A DNA stretch of 64,000 nt from Cladophialophora immunda (lineage: Eukaryota; Ascomycota; Eurotiomycetes; Chaetothyriales; Herpotrichiellaceae), in assembly GCF_000835495.1 (NCBI RefSeq), contig NW_015622543.1, forward strand, positions 2,400,806 to 2,464,805. Direction: 5' to 3'. The position numbers were made by a program, and so were the translations under genes. Below the pieces are notes generated by a model. The model did no database searches. It was not told the DNA's origin and saw only the letters and a list, made by a program, of their open reading frames with translations. Position 1 is the stretch's first letter. The number at the start of each line of letters is the position of its first letter. Positions 25,199 to 35,351 of this stretch are shown here, piece after piece.

Positions 25199-26053
25199 AT
25201 GTGGCGAGTCAGAGCCAACTCACGTGCATTGATATATGACTCGCCGCGACGCGACTTTTCCCAGTCCTGGATTTACATTTCTTCAAGGCCTTCAAATTCT
25301 CCCTTTCTCGAGGTAGGATCAGGTACCCTACAAGACCTTGGCGTGAGCGTTTTCCTTTGGTCAAGTGCGCCAGTGCCTGCGCGGCGTATCTGCAATATGT
25401 GGTAAACGTCCTTCCGTTCCTACTCCTGCGAACCGTGGTAGACTAACTCCCGACGAAAGTAAACATGTCTTGAACGCCCAAGTATCCATCCGCTCGCCTT
25501 GCTGTACGCGTGGTTCCCGTCATCCCGATATCCATTCGGCTGACCAGTAAATTTCAGGTCGGAAATGGTTCGACTGTGCAGAATGCCACGCTGAACAAGA
25601 AGACCACCCGCTGTTACAGAGCTTTGACATGGTATTTCATGAATCTGTTCCATAGATCAATCTCTTGCGCCGTCTTCGACCATTTTCCTGACACACGGGT
25701 CTACAATAGACGTTCATATGCAAAAAATGCAAGAAGGCCTTTCGCAAAAATACGAAAGAATGGGAGGAGAGGTGGGTCCACCGCGAATGGTGTGTGACGG
25801 CGCTGATGTTTCTAGTGACGAGTACTGTCCAAACTGCGACAATCACTTTGTCATTGATGCAGTTACCCCCAAAGCGGCTTTGAAGGTTGAGAGCGAGGAC
25901 ACTCGGGTGGATGCGAGGTAAGTCGCCACAGTCTACACATGGCGAACAACTCGGGTTAATTTGGGGAATAGAATGATTAAAGACGAGAGAGTGAAACAGT
26001 CAAACGAGCAGTCAATATTTGACCTCAAAGGAGGGACGGAGCGATTGGGTTGA
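25199..26053 (+). CDS. CHY-type zinc-finger protein (5' end uncertain)
   Basis: Model exons 25199-25312, 25374-25503, 25558-25631, 25710-25771, 25816-25917 and 25972-26053 give 187 residues in frame. From the second exon the protein is convincing: ESKHVLNAQVSIRSPCC, then RKWFDCAECHAEQEDHP, FICKKCKKAFRK and SDEYCPNCDNHFVIDAVTP. These are the paired Cys and His ligands of the CHY zinc-finger family, relatives of which include the mitochondrial factor Hot13. The tail reads MIKDERVKQSNEQSIFDL. Role in this fungus is unknown; zinc binding is the only safe statement. One intron is only 44 bases. The first exon is weak: there is no in-frame ATG next to CGKRPSVPTP, so either the 61-base intron used here is real or the region carries a small frameshift. 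It is convergent with the proteasome gene. Confidence 0.78.
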
Positions 26054-26278
26054 CATCCAAAGAGAGCGGCGCGACCATCTGCCTGAGAAAAGCAGGGCCA
26101 GCCGCAGGAAGGGCAGTACTATCGGATGAACCTTACGACTTGGACACGCCTCAGAGGCATCAATAAAAGCAGCCTGCATTTGAACAAGCTACTAGCTGGC
26201 CATATCCACTGATTTGATCCATTGCCACAACGCCAGTCGCTCATGCAAAGAACGAGTGAAGGCCTATGCCCTGTTCCT

Positions 26279-27238
26279 TTATTCGTCTCCTCCGCCCTCA
26301 CCCTCAGCCAGCGGCCGCGTGGGGAGAGACGAGGTTGCTGAGCCGGCCGCTCTCGTCCCGGGCTTCTTCTTCGCCTGCTCTTCTTGCTTCTCTGCCTCGA
26401 TCGTCTTGACATACTGTTCAATCTGTTCAGACGGAAGCATCTCGATCGTCTTGCCTGGCGCCATGATGGCAATTTCAATGTTCTTTGCGCCAGTTTGGAC
26501 AACTTCAAGGAGGGATTTGACGGTCAATGAAATGGTTGCCTCTCGGTCCATATCGTCTTTGTGGTTTCGCTCAAGGAACTCTCGTACGGTTTTGCTGGAC
26601 CGGCCGATCGCGTTCGCTTTCCTGCTCCATGTCAGATGGCCGATCTTTTAGTGCACGAGGACAACTTACCAGGCAGAATAGATACCCGAGGGCTCTGTTT
26701 GGTACAACTTAGGTTCCTTGTCACCCTTGTCGAATCCGATGATCAGTGTGCTGATACCGAATGGCCTGACACCACCACTCTGAGTAAATCTTTGCTGCAC
26801 GCCAGCCACATATTTCGTAATGTATTCAATAGTAACAGGATCTTCCACCGTGAGCCTATGAGACTGCGCCTCGACTCTGGCTTTGTCGATTAATATCCGG
26901 GCATCGGCGTTGAGCCCGGCAAACGCAAGGCAGACGTGAGTGTCGATAAGGCCAATCTTGGAGGGAGTGATTCGTGTGTCTTGCAGCTTCATGGCCGATC
27001 TCTTTTCGCAACCAAGGACCACGATGTCTTTGCCTTTCACTCCCACTGCACAGGTCCCCCGTTTGACCGCTTCCAGGGCATACTCGACTTGAAATACATG
27101 GCCGTCAGGGCTACTTGTGTTAGCAACATTCGAGGATGGCAAGAGCTGTCGTACCTGAAGACTGCGATTTGTTAGCACCAGCATTCAATGCCTCAAGGGC
27201 GACTTACCGGAAAGAGCACGATCATAGCCTGAAGCCAT
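26279..27238 (-). CDS. PRE6: 20S proteasome alpha-4 subunit (Pre6/PSMA7)
   Basis: Four exons (27238-27208, 27161-27155, 27110-26670, 26621-26279) give 273 residues. The N-terminus [19 protein letters not shown] is the alpha-subunit signature that forms the gate of the ring. The body has [28 protein letters not shown] and [16 protein letters not shown], characteristic of alpha-4. The C-terminal tail is Glu- and Lys-rich with [10 protein letters not shown] and a run ending GGGDE, longer than in yeast. It is a structural subunit of the cytosolic and nuclear proteasome core. The second exon is only 7 bases (TCTTCAG) and supplies Val-Phe and part of Ser. It is divergent from the complex I subunit gene and convergent with the CHY gene. 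Confidence 0.95.
27155..27161 (-). other. 7-base microexon of the proteasome alpha-4 gene
   Basis: On the minus strand TCTTCAG follows an ATCGCAG acceptor and precedes a GTACGA donor, between introns of 46 and 44 bases. It is needed to read ALSVFSPDGH across the junction; skipping it breaks both the frame and the conserved motif. Confidence 0.87.
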
Positions 27239-27569
27239 ATTGTCTAGATGTAAAGGTTATTGTTGGCGCAGAATTTCTGGAGACGTCTCCCGGTATTGCT
27301 CTTGTCTTGAGATGGTTCACTGACGACGTATTGCAGCGGAGGTTGGAAGTGCTCGTCAAATTCACAGACAGTACGCGGCGCGACCGTTGCCTTGAAAGCG
27401 AAGAGCAGCGGTGTTCCACCCTAGTTATACGGCGGAGTGTCTGCGGCTACTACTGCGGAGCACGGAGCTCTCCGATTGGTCGGCGATCGAGCTTCAATCA
27501 CTTCCGGCTCGACGTTCATCAACTCTTTGCCTGCAAACCAGTGGTCAACCCCTCGGTGATTTCGTGACC
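27239..27569. promoter_or_regulatory. Compact bidirectional promoter, proteasome alpha-4 / NDUFS6
   Basis: Only about 330 bases separate two divergent housekeeping start codons. The sequence has no clear TATA box, as is common for constitutive genes. Control elements must be shared or interleaved. Confidence 0.55.
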
Positions 27570-28422
27570 ATGGCTTCCATCGTACCAGCCATGAAGAGGC
27601 AACTCTATCGAAACGTGGCTCAGACCGCCCGGGCTACTTCGAGGCAGTTTGCAACGACTACACGACTGCTACGACAAGGTCCCGGAACCGGCGAGAACTT
27701 CGAACAAGCCAACGACCCTGCTGCCCGAAAAGTGACTCCCAATGTATCCAAGACAAATGAGCTGCCGGTTGAGGCAAGGGGTAACCGCGATGCACCCCTT
27801 CAAGAGATGGTGTCAGAAGGAGAGAAAGCCAGAATAATGCAGGCTCCGAACAGGGAAAAGCCGTGGTCGAGGAGTCAAATGCCCCGAGAGCTGGCAATGA
27901 CGGGCCCGCGATTTGAACAGACGATCATGGAAACTCAGGTAATGAAAATATGTACGTCTTTGGCGTCAGCGGATACTGAGATCAGCCTCTTTAGCCCCGG
28001 CCCTTCGCTGCGATCGAGCTCATTCACAAACAACCCGTCCGTTGGGTCAAGGACAAGAGCGTGGCCTGCGACGGCGGCGGTGGTCCCTTGGGTCATCCGC
28101 GAATCTTTATCAATTTGGACAAACCCCAGGTTTGCTGGTGCACATACTGTGGTCTACCATATGTAAGACAGCCAGCGCAAGGTTCCGTGGGAATCTGTAG
28201 AAGCTGACACACATCTCTCGCCAACAGGCCAAGGAAGAACACAAGAAATATCTCGAATCATTACCCTCGACGTCATATCCTCTTGCCCCAACGGGCGATC
28301 CGGCACAAGTCCAGATGCCAGCCACACCCAGTCAAAAGGGCGAGATTCAAGGTCATTACCCACTATTGAAGGGCGAGCATGAGGCAGAGAGTGTAGGCAA
28401 AGAGTCATTCGAGCAGAGATGA
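27570..28422 (+). CDS. NDUFS6: Mitochondrial complex I zinc-finger subunit (NDUFS6/13 kDa type)
   Basis: Three exons (27570-27938, 27995-28162, 28228-28422) give 243 residues. The N-terminus is basic and Ser/Thr-rich (KRQLYRNVAQTARATSRQF), a typical mitochondrial presequence. The conserved core runs PRPFAAIELIHKQPV, then VACDGGGGPLGHPRIFINL and CWCTYCGLPY, giving the C-x9-H...C-x2-C zinc site of NDUFS6. The tail after LESLPSTSYPL is extended, as in other filamentous ascomycetes. The protein belongs to the matrix arm of NADH:ubiquinone oxidoreductase. It shares its promoter region with the proteasome gene. Confidence 0.94.
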
Positions 28423-29255
28423 TGGCCGACGTGACGCGACTACAAGGAAAGGGAGCATGATTGTACATATCGTTGGCGTGGGGACACCGGAGTGTGCGTG
28501 GACTTCCTTGAGGAACCTCGTTGACACTTTGATCGATCGCGGGCGAGTGAATGCGATACAAGGCATAAATTTGCGACCCAAAACAAGACCACCGTTCAAC
28601 CCGACTTTGATTTGCGTTCCCAAATTGGCTTTCATTCCCTCTGGCCTTGCGCTTTGCTGTTGCCTGGCTCCTCAGTCGCAGTGACCACTTGCCAAGCACG
28701 CATCTGCTCGGGAAATGGCACTGTGGCCTCCAGATGTGTCTGCCCAACGAAGATCGGCGTGGCATCTTTGTGGGCCTTGTCTGAAGTCCAACGTGGTTGT
28801 TGATGGTGCGAGCGCAGTCACGTGACGGTTGTCGGCCTAAGGATGCGCCGCGCTTTGTCAAGGACTCGGCGTCATCGAGTTCCAGATCCGAGTTGGCCAG
28901 CAACAACCCCTTGACAACTCCTGAATTTCGTCCGGCCGGCGCGCTTCTTGGGAGGCTCCCTTCAGACTTCCCCCTTCGGGCGCATCTAGGCGTCACTCTT
29001 GGAAGCTTGATTCGTGCCGGCTTTGTCAATGATGGTCGGCTCGTTTGGTCCCGGCCCAGTCAAGCCCAGCAACGAGTCGCCCAAATGTCGACACTACCCC
29101 TCGCTTCGTATTTTAGTGTGGAGTGGATACGCGAGAAGTTTTCCACCTCGAGAAGGTATATACCGCCGACGTCTCTCGAAGATGTGCGGTTCCTTCGACG
29201 TGCTTTCGCCTCAAACGCTCGAACCTTACTTTTCAGATTGATTGTTTGAAACGCA
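28423..29255. other. Intergenic, NDUFS6 to MFS pump
   Basis: About 830 bases with no supportable gene. A GGTATATACC palindrome near 29155 lies about 100 bases before the MFS start and could act as a TATA element. Confidence 0.4.
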
Positions 29256-31166
29256 ATGGGTGTCCCAGAGGACGAACAGCCGCCCACGAGGACCATGCCA
29301 GAGGAGACATCAGGCAGGGAGAATTCTCCCCACAATCACACGAGTGGCTCCGTATCAGGCTCATCAACGCCGTCTATTGATATGGCCGAGAAGACACCTG
29401 TCGAGCAAGAAACCAGCGTCACGACCGACACACTGGCGAAGGACCTGGGGAAGGAGGAGCAGGTGGAGATCGAAGATGAGACCGAAGACTCGAGCAACTA
29501 TCCCCACGGGCTGAAGCTCGTGACTCTGATTGTCGCCCTTTGCCTGGCCGTCTTCCTCGTCGCGCTTGATCAAACCATCATTGCCACGGCGATCCCCAAG
29601 ATCACTGATCGCTTCAACAGCGTCAGCGACATTGGCTGGTACGGCAGCGCGTATTTCCTGACCAGCACCGCCCTCCAGCCTAGTTTTGGCCGCATCTACA
29701 AGGTCTTCCAGATCAAATGGGTCTTTCTCTCCGCCATCAGCGTCTTCGAATTGGGCTCTTTGATCTGTGCCGTCGCACCGTCCAGCACTACCCTCATTGT
29801 TGGCAGGGCCATTGCGGGCATCGGCGTGGGTGGAATCTTCTCGGGTTCTTTGGTCATTATTGCTCATTCCCGTAAGCCAATCGAAATACCTGGGTTATCG
29901 TTTCAAGCACTGACGACGGTGACACAGTCCCATTGATCCGTAGACCCATGGTTTTTGGACTGTTTGGTGCCATGTGGGGACTTGCCAGTGTTGCAGGACC
30001 TTTGCTTGGAGGCGTCTTCACGGACAAGGTCTCCTGGAGATGGTGCTTCTATATCAAGTGAGCGAGTTTCCACTGGATTTTTCTCATGGGTGCTGACGAA
30101 CCAATTCAGCCTCCCTATCGGCGGCTTTTCCATCCTCGTCGTCCTGGTAGTGCTCCATATCCCTCAAGACCCCAAACTCTCCGAGAAGCCAATCCTCAAG
30201 CGGATTCTCGAGCTCGACCTCATTGGAGCGGGAATCCTCATTCCGGGCATCATCTGTCTGTTGCTGGCAGTTCAGTGGGGAGGCTCGACGTACGCATGGA
30301 ACAATTCTCGGATCATTGGGCTTTTTGTCGGCGCAGGTTGCCTTCTAGTCCTCTTTGGCGTCTCCCAGTGGCGCTTGGGCGAAGCGGCGACCATCCCGCC
30401 GCGTCTTCTCGGCCAGCGTACTCTCATGGCCGCCTGCGGGTTCGTTTTCTTTTTCGGGGCCGGCATCTTTGTACTGATGTACTACCTCCCCTTGTATCTC
30501 CAAAGCGTCAAGGGATCCTCACCTACCCGTTCCGGCATCCAGATCTTACCGTTGATGCTCTCCACGGTCTTCACCTCGATTCTCGCAGGCATCCTGGTGA
30601 CCATCATTGGCTATTACACCCCATTGCTCATCGTTGCAAGTGCGCTGATGACTGTCGGTTACGGCCTCATCAGCACATGGACCATCGACTCGCCCTTCCG
30701 CGAATGGTTCGGGTACCAGATCTGCGCGGGTCTTGGCGCGGGCTTTGGATTCAATCTCCCTCTTGTGGCGGTTCAGACGACCTTGCCGATGAAGGACATC
30801 CCTCAAGGAACTGTGCTGCTGATGTTCTGCCAGTCGCTCGGCGGCGCCCTTTTCATCGCCGTTGCGCAGTCTGTCTTCTCCAACGGTCTGGTCAGCGGCG
30901 TCGCCAAGTACGCACCCGACATCGACCCTCAGCTCCTCATCAACACGGGTGCTACTGCGATTCGCAGTGTGCTGGCAAAGATTGGGATGGAAGATCAGCT
31001 TCGCCAAGTGATCGAGGCCTATGTATATGCCTTGAAGGACTGCTACCGCGTAACCGTCGCTGTGGCAGGCGTGTCGTTCATCGCGACGTGCTTTCTGGAG
31101 TGGAAGAGCGTGAAGAAAGCCAAACAGGCCGGCGCGGGCGCCGAGGCCATGCCGGCTATGGGATAG
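29256..31166 (+). CDS. MFS multidrug transporter, DHA2 14-helix family
   Basis: Three exons (29256-29871, 29928-30057, 30110-31166) give 600 residues. A hydrophilic, acidic cytosolic N-terminus of about 85 residues precedes the first helix. Family motifs are [17 protein letters not shown] in helix 1, [20 protein letters not shown] after it, and [17 protein letters not shown]. Later helices include [19 protein letters not shown] and a final FIATCFLEW before a short basic tail. Such proton antiporters export toxins and drugs from the plasma membrane, and often sit next to biosynthetic clusters. Here it lies between the housekeeping block and the T5orf172 gene, about 19 kb from the synthase, so a link to the polyketide is only a possibility. 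Confidence 0.94.
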
Positions 31167-32695
31167 ATGGATAGAGGAGGTGTCTGCATCTTCGGGTCAA
31201 TCTCAACTCTGTCGTACGAGCATGTACTTAGCTTGGTCTTTGGATGGCATTGCTAGAGCATTCCAAACTCTTGATCTTGTTTTCGAGCGCTGCTTCTTAT
31301 ATGCCAATCTGGACCGGGATACTCCAATCTGTGCCCTCGGAGGCAGAGACACATTATACATTAGGCGTGCCCAGCACCTGATAGGCGTTCGTCAAGTGGA
31401 CAGCCGGACCAGCGGCAATGGCTTCCCGCGCGCGAATGGGTGGCTTGCCCGAGTCCAAGGACAACACCCCGACGTCATATCAAGTTCGTGATATGTGGCC
31501 ATCTATTTCTTTGTTGGCTTTACTTCAAGTATCATCAAATAAAGACCCTACTCCAGATGAATTTTGGGGCCCTCTGTTTTGGGGCATACAGAAGCGGCAC
31601 AAAAGTACCGACTGCAACGTGAGCGGCTCCTAGGCGAGCGAGAAGCAGCAATCCTTGTACCGCTGAGACTGGTGGCGTCGCCTCGCGCCGCGCTTGGAAT
31701 CTTCAACCCTGTCGCAATCAACCCCTTGACCAGTACTCGGTACCTAGAAGGGGAACGGTATCAGGAACAAGAGACGCATCTTTGCATCAACTATTGTGTC
31801 CCCATTCGGCTTCTCTCAGTCCACTCGATGGAGTTCTGTGCTGCACGGCTCTCAAGGGCTACGATGCTCTCAGTCTAATCGTTTCCACGGCCTTCCTACT
31901 CGCACTGTTCTCAATGAGATGGCTTGCGTTAGCCGCTCGAACTGCTGACGACTGCTACTGGGCTAAGCATGGGTTTCTGACGCCTTTTGAGGCTGTGACT
32001 CTCTCCCTGCGCTCTCTCCCTCTAAGGGTGACCCCGACCATGGCCAATTGCTCTCTTCAACTGGCGTCTAAGAAGTTCCCTGGTCATCTCTGGACAAATT
32101 CCGTTCTCCTCATGGTCCCCCGAATTGCAGGCTTCGGGCACAGCCCTCAGACATGACCCATGGCTCTCTTTGATCCTTCTCGAAATCTCGACCTCAATTA
32201 TTGGAAAAGGACTCAACCAAGACCTGCCAAGAAGATGGCCTTCTGCAGCTGAGGATTGCAGCGAAACATGCAGCGCGATTAATGACCTCATCTACCATCG
32301 GGAGAGGTACTCTCCCTGTTCGGTCCCATGACTTGGTCCTCGAATGGGGAGAGTGCTGCAGAAGGTCTCTGGGGGTTCTAGAATTTGCCTCGCATGGCAG
32401 CCGCCTGCGTGCATTTCTGTCGCCCTGGCTTCTCTGTACGTTTCTTTTGCGCTGATGTACCAGGCGGTTATTGCCCTAACCTGATTAGGGAGGTTATCCG
32501 GCTAGTTTTTACACGCCGGCAAGTCAAACTGCCGTGCGACCGTTCCCACTAGATAGAACAATCAATCAATTCATGAAGTTAGTTCTACAGCGGTACTGTG
32601 AACTGGATCTTTAAAGTCGCTCCCCGAACTCGACTTGTCAATCGTTGTCACCCAGGCAACTGCAGTGGTTTTCGATTCCCTCCCTTTCTTCGACA
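31167..32695. other. Gene-free region between MFS pump and T5orf172 gene
   Basis: About 1.5 kb without a supportable gene; several open frames exist but none has a domain or plausible splicing. A perfect short hairpin, CCCTAA-CCTGA-TTAGGG, lies at 32474-32490. Confidence 0.5.
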
Positions 32696-34258
32696 ATGAC
32701 CATGATCTATTCCAGGCCTGAGCACCTCCTCGGATCATCGGAGTTCGAGAACGCAAAAGGGAAATGTTGGTACCAACTAAGCCAGCGTAACGGCTACCGA
32801 CTCTGCCAAAATCGTGTCAATAAGGATGATGTCCATCGCGGCGCCACGCTCCTTCAGGAGATCGAAGATGGTCATTTCATAGGTGTCGCGCTTGACCATG
32901 CCCTCATGGAATTGCTGAACCTTAACTGCTGCATAAGGGACCACAGAAAGGGAGGAGACGAAAATTTGAAAAGGCAAATATGCAGTCGATGGAAAGACCA
33001 GCTGTCTACGACGGAGTGCAATGCCCGCAACCACGCAGTTGAGCAGCCCTCCTCCACCGTGGCTGTCACCGCAACAAGCAACTCGAACAGACCCTCCACT
33101 CGGTCCCAAACGAAGAAAGAGAAGGATGTTTCCACGACCCAGGCCCCAGCCCACAACTCAGAACAAGGTCCCTGCTTCGTCCATCGCCAGAGGGCACACC
33201 ACGAATTGTCACATCTGATATTTGACAGATTGACTCGCGACCTAACGAAGAACTGTCTAAAGGATGGATGCGTATACACCTATACAGATGAAGCGTCAGG
33301 TTTCAAGAAAGTCGGTTGGACCCAGTACGGCGTCTCGGAAAGGAGGGAAAGGACGGAGAGTGCATGCAAAATATCCACGCAACCAGGATACCAGACCGCG
33401 ATTGTTCCCCACCCCTATCACATTGAACAGCTCAGCCTTCTTGAGCTTGAGATGATAGGTTTACGGCGAATGCTGTTCTGCAAATGCCGCAAAGTCCATC
33501 GTGAATGGTTCAACGACAGTGACCAAGAGGTGGAAGAGGTCGTTCGCACGTGGACGGAATGGATGGTACGCGGCGAACCCTATGAGGGCAAAAAATTGAA
33601 GCCACTATGGCGCGAAATCATAGAGGGCATGGAGAGCGCAGACCAAGAAATCACTGGCAGAGCTCTGGTCGACCGGATTCCTCAGAGCCACGTTCCAAAG
33701 GCTGTGGAAGAGATACAAGAACATGGCCTCGAGGAAGACTTTGGGGACGCGCCAACGCTTCTTGAGTCCCTAGCCGACGACACGGTGCCTACGCCTGCCA
33801 AAATCCCGACCAGCGATGATTCCTCGTCGCCAGAGATGCCCGCGCCACCCAGCAGGGTGAAAGGAACAAGCAGCACAGCAACCCGGCCGGCATTCGATCC
33901 CAGACCGGAACCGACCTCAACTTCCCGGACCTCTGGTACTGGGACAGCGCAATTACTATCAGAGATGAAGGCGCTGCAAGACCAGATGGTGTCCCAGGTG
34001 GAGATTCTTGCACAGCATTGGCTACAGCTTTCACCATCCGAGCTCGAGATGATTGCACGGATACAGCACAGTTTGGCGGCCTCCTACATGCAGATGGACA
34101 GATTCCTTCGGTGGAATTCCCAGCCCCGATCGTTTGCCTTGTCACCGCGAATGAGGCCCCAACCCCGATCCTATTCACCTTCCACGTTCCGATCACCACC
34201 ACCACTCCGATCCTCTGTCCCCGTTTCCGTTTCCCGTTTCGGCACCGTTGCTGCATGA
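32696..34258 (+). CDS. T5orf172 / DUF1766 (GIY-YIG-like) domain protein
   Basis: One uninterrupted frame from the ATG at 32696 gives 520 residues. The central part, roughly residues 195-300, carries the T5orf172 fold: CVYTYTDEASGFKKVGWTQY, then a conserved EQLSLLELEMIGLRRMLF and HREWFNDS. The domain is related to GIY-YIG nucleases and is a large family of unknown function in ascomycetes. The region before it is Ser/Thr-rich and basic with TRSQTKKEKD. The region after it is Pro/Ser-rich and includes a short amphipathic stretch LLSEMKALQDQMVSQVEIL that could pair as a coiled coil. No signal peptide is seen. A nucleic-acid role is plausible from the fold only. Reading through without introns is unlike most neighbours. 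Confidence 0.85.
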   Translation: MTMIYSRPEHLLGSSEFENAKGKCWYQLSQRNGYRLCQNRVNKDDVHRGATLLQEIEDGHFIGVALDHALMELLNLNCCIRDHRKGGDENLKRQICSRWKDQLSTTECNARNHAVEQPSSTVAVTATSNSNRPSTRSQTKKEKDVSTTQAPAHNSEQGPCFVHRQRAHHELSHLIFDRLTRDLTKNCLKDGCVYTYTDEASGFKKVGWTQYGVSERRERTESACKISTQPGYQTAIVPHPYHIEQLSLLELEMIGLRRMLFCKCRKVHREWFNDSDQEVEEVVRTWTEWMVRGEPYEGKKLKPLWREIIEGMESADQEITGRALVDRIPQSHVPKAVEEIQEHGLEEDFGDAPTLLESLADDTVPTPAKIPTSDDSSSPEMPAPPSRVKGTSSTATRPAFDPRPEPTSTSRTSGTGTAQLLSEMKALQDQMVSQVEILAQHWLQLSPSELEMIARIQHSLAASYMQMDRFLRWNSQPRSFALSPRMRPQPRSYSPSTFRSPPPLRSSVPVSVSRFGTVAA

Positions 34259-35351
34259 GCTATGATGATGATGATGATGTGATGGGGAGATGTTTGATGT
34301 TAGGGATACCCTTGTATGAAATGTGTGTGATGTTGATGATGCAACCGGGGAAGGGGGATGCACGGTGTTATTAGAGTTGGCCATGGGCTTTGGGAGCTGG
34401 AGTTCTAGGTTTCGCGAGTGGTGTCTCCAATGTGTATTTCACAGTTTTGGCAGTTCTCGCTTCGCAATTCCATGTCTATCGATCCATTGAACAAACCCAT
34501 TAGCCTCCTGATTGCGAGAACTCGGTCGTCCAACATGGTACGTGCTCGGCACTGACATCTAATGTACGGAGCAAATACCTCGCACGGACGTGTATATGCA
34601 TGGTAGCTAAGTTCCTTTCAAAAGTTCACCTGTGTACCCGGGATCCTTGATAGAACAATCTTCGAATGGTATATATAACTAACTAGTCGATCGAGAGGGA
34701 TTGGTTTAGTCAACAAACTAGACCTTTCCCCCCCAGATAAAAGGACGAAGAAAAAGGCTGGCCCCCCAAAGATATCACAAAAAGCTCCAGGACGGTCCGT
34801 ATTTTAGAGTGTGCCGCTTGCCAGACCATGATAGAATCCCCTGTCTGTTGTGTTCCTCCCTCCCTTTCCCTCAGTTCCTTGCGCCCAGAACAGCACCAAA
34901 CCGGCGGGATGGATACAATTCACACACAGACAGACACAGCTCTTTGAATCGGGGGAAGGCGGGATAGGATATATACAGGACAGAGGACATTGTTCGCCCG
35001 CTGCTCACCGCTCACCGCGCCGACTGCTTTGATCCACTTTCCCAGAATGGCGGCCAACAACAGCAATAACACAAAATAGGAAAATTGTGCTGAATACCAG
35101 GTGTGAAGAGCCTGTGCATAGATATAACATTGACATTGTGTGTGTGTGAGAGTGTGTGCAATTGTAGCCTGTATCCCACACCAGTGAAGAAAGTTCTTTA
35201 TACATTGGACCGCTGAACCCATTTGCTCGCTCTCGCATCGTTTCCTCCTCTTGAGTGTTTGTGCTGCGTCTTTCATCCTCCCTCCTCCCCCTCCATTAAA
35301 ATTTCAACATGCGTGCCATATATGCTGGGTACTCCCATTGGGACGGACCGT
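34259..35351. other. Convergent 3' region, T5orf172 gene / multicopper oxidase
   Basis: About 1.1 kb between two convergent stop codons, with no supportable gene. It probably holds both 3' untranslated regions. It contains the ATG repeat above and a GT/AG-rich tract near 35137. Confidence 0.5.
34262..34279. repeat. (ATG)6 trinucleotide repeat
   Basis: Six tandem ATG units immediately after the T5orf172 stop codon, in its 3' untranslated region. Confidence 0.85.

Noticed and set aside
32474..32490. CCCTAA-CCTGA-TTAGGG hairpin resembling telomere units
   Set aside because: Only one unit on each arm; a six-base stem can arise by chance and there is no array.
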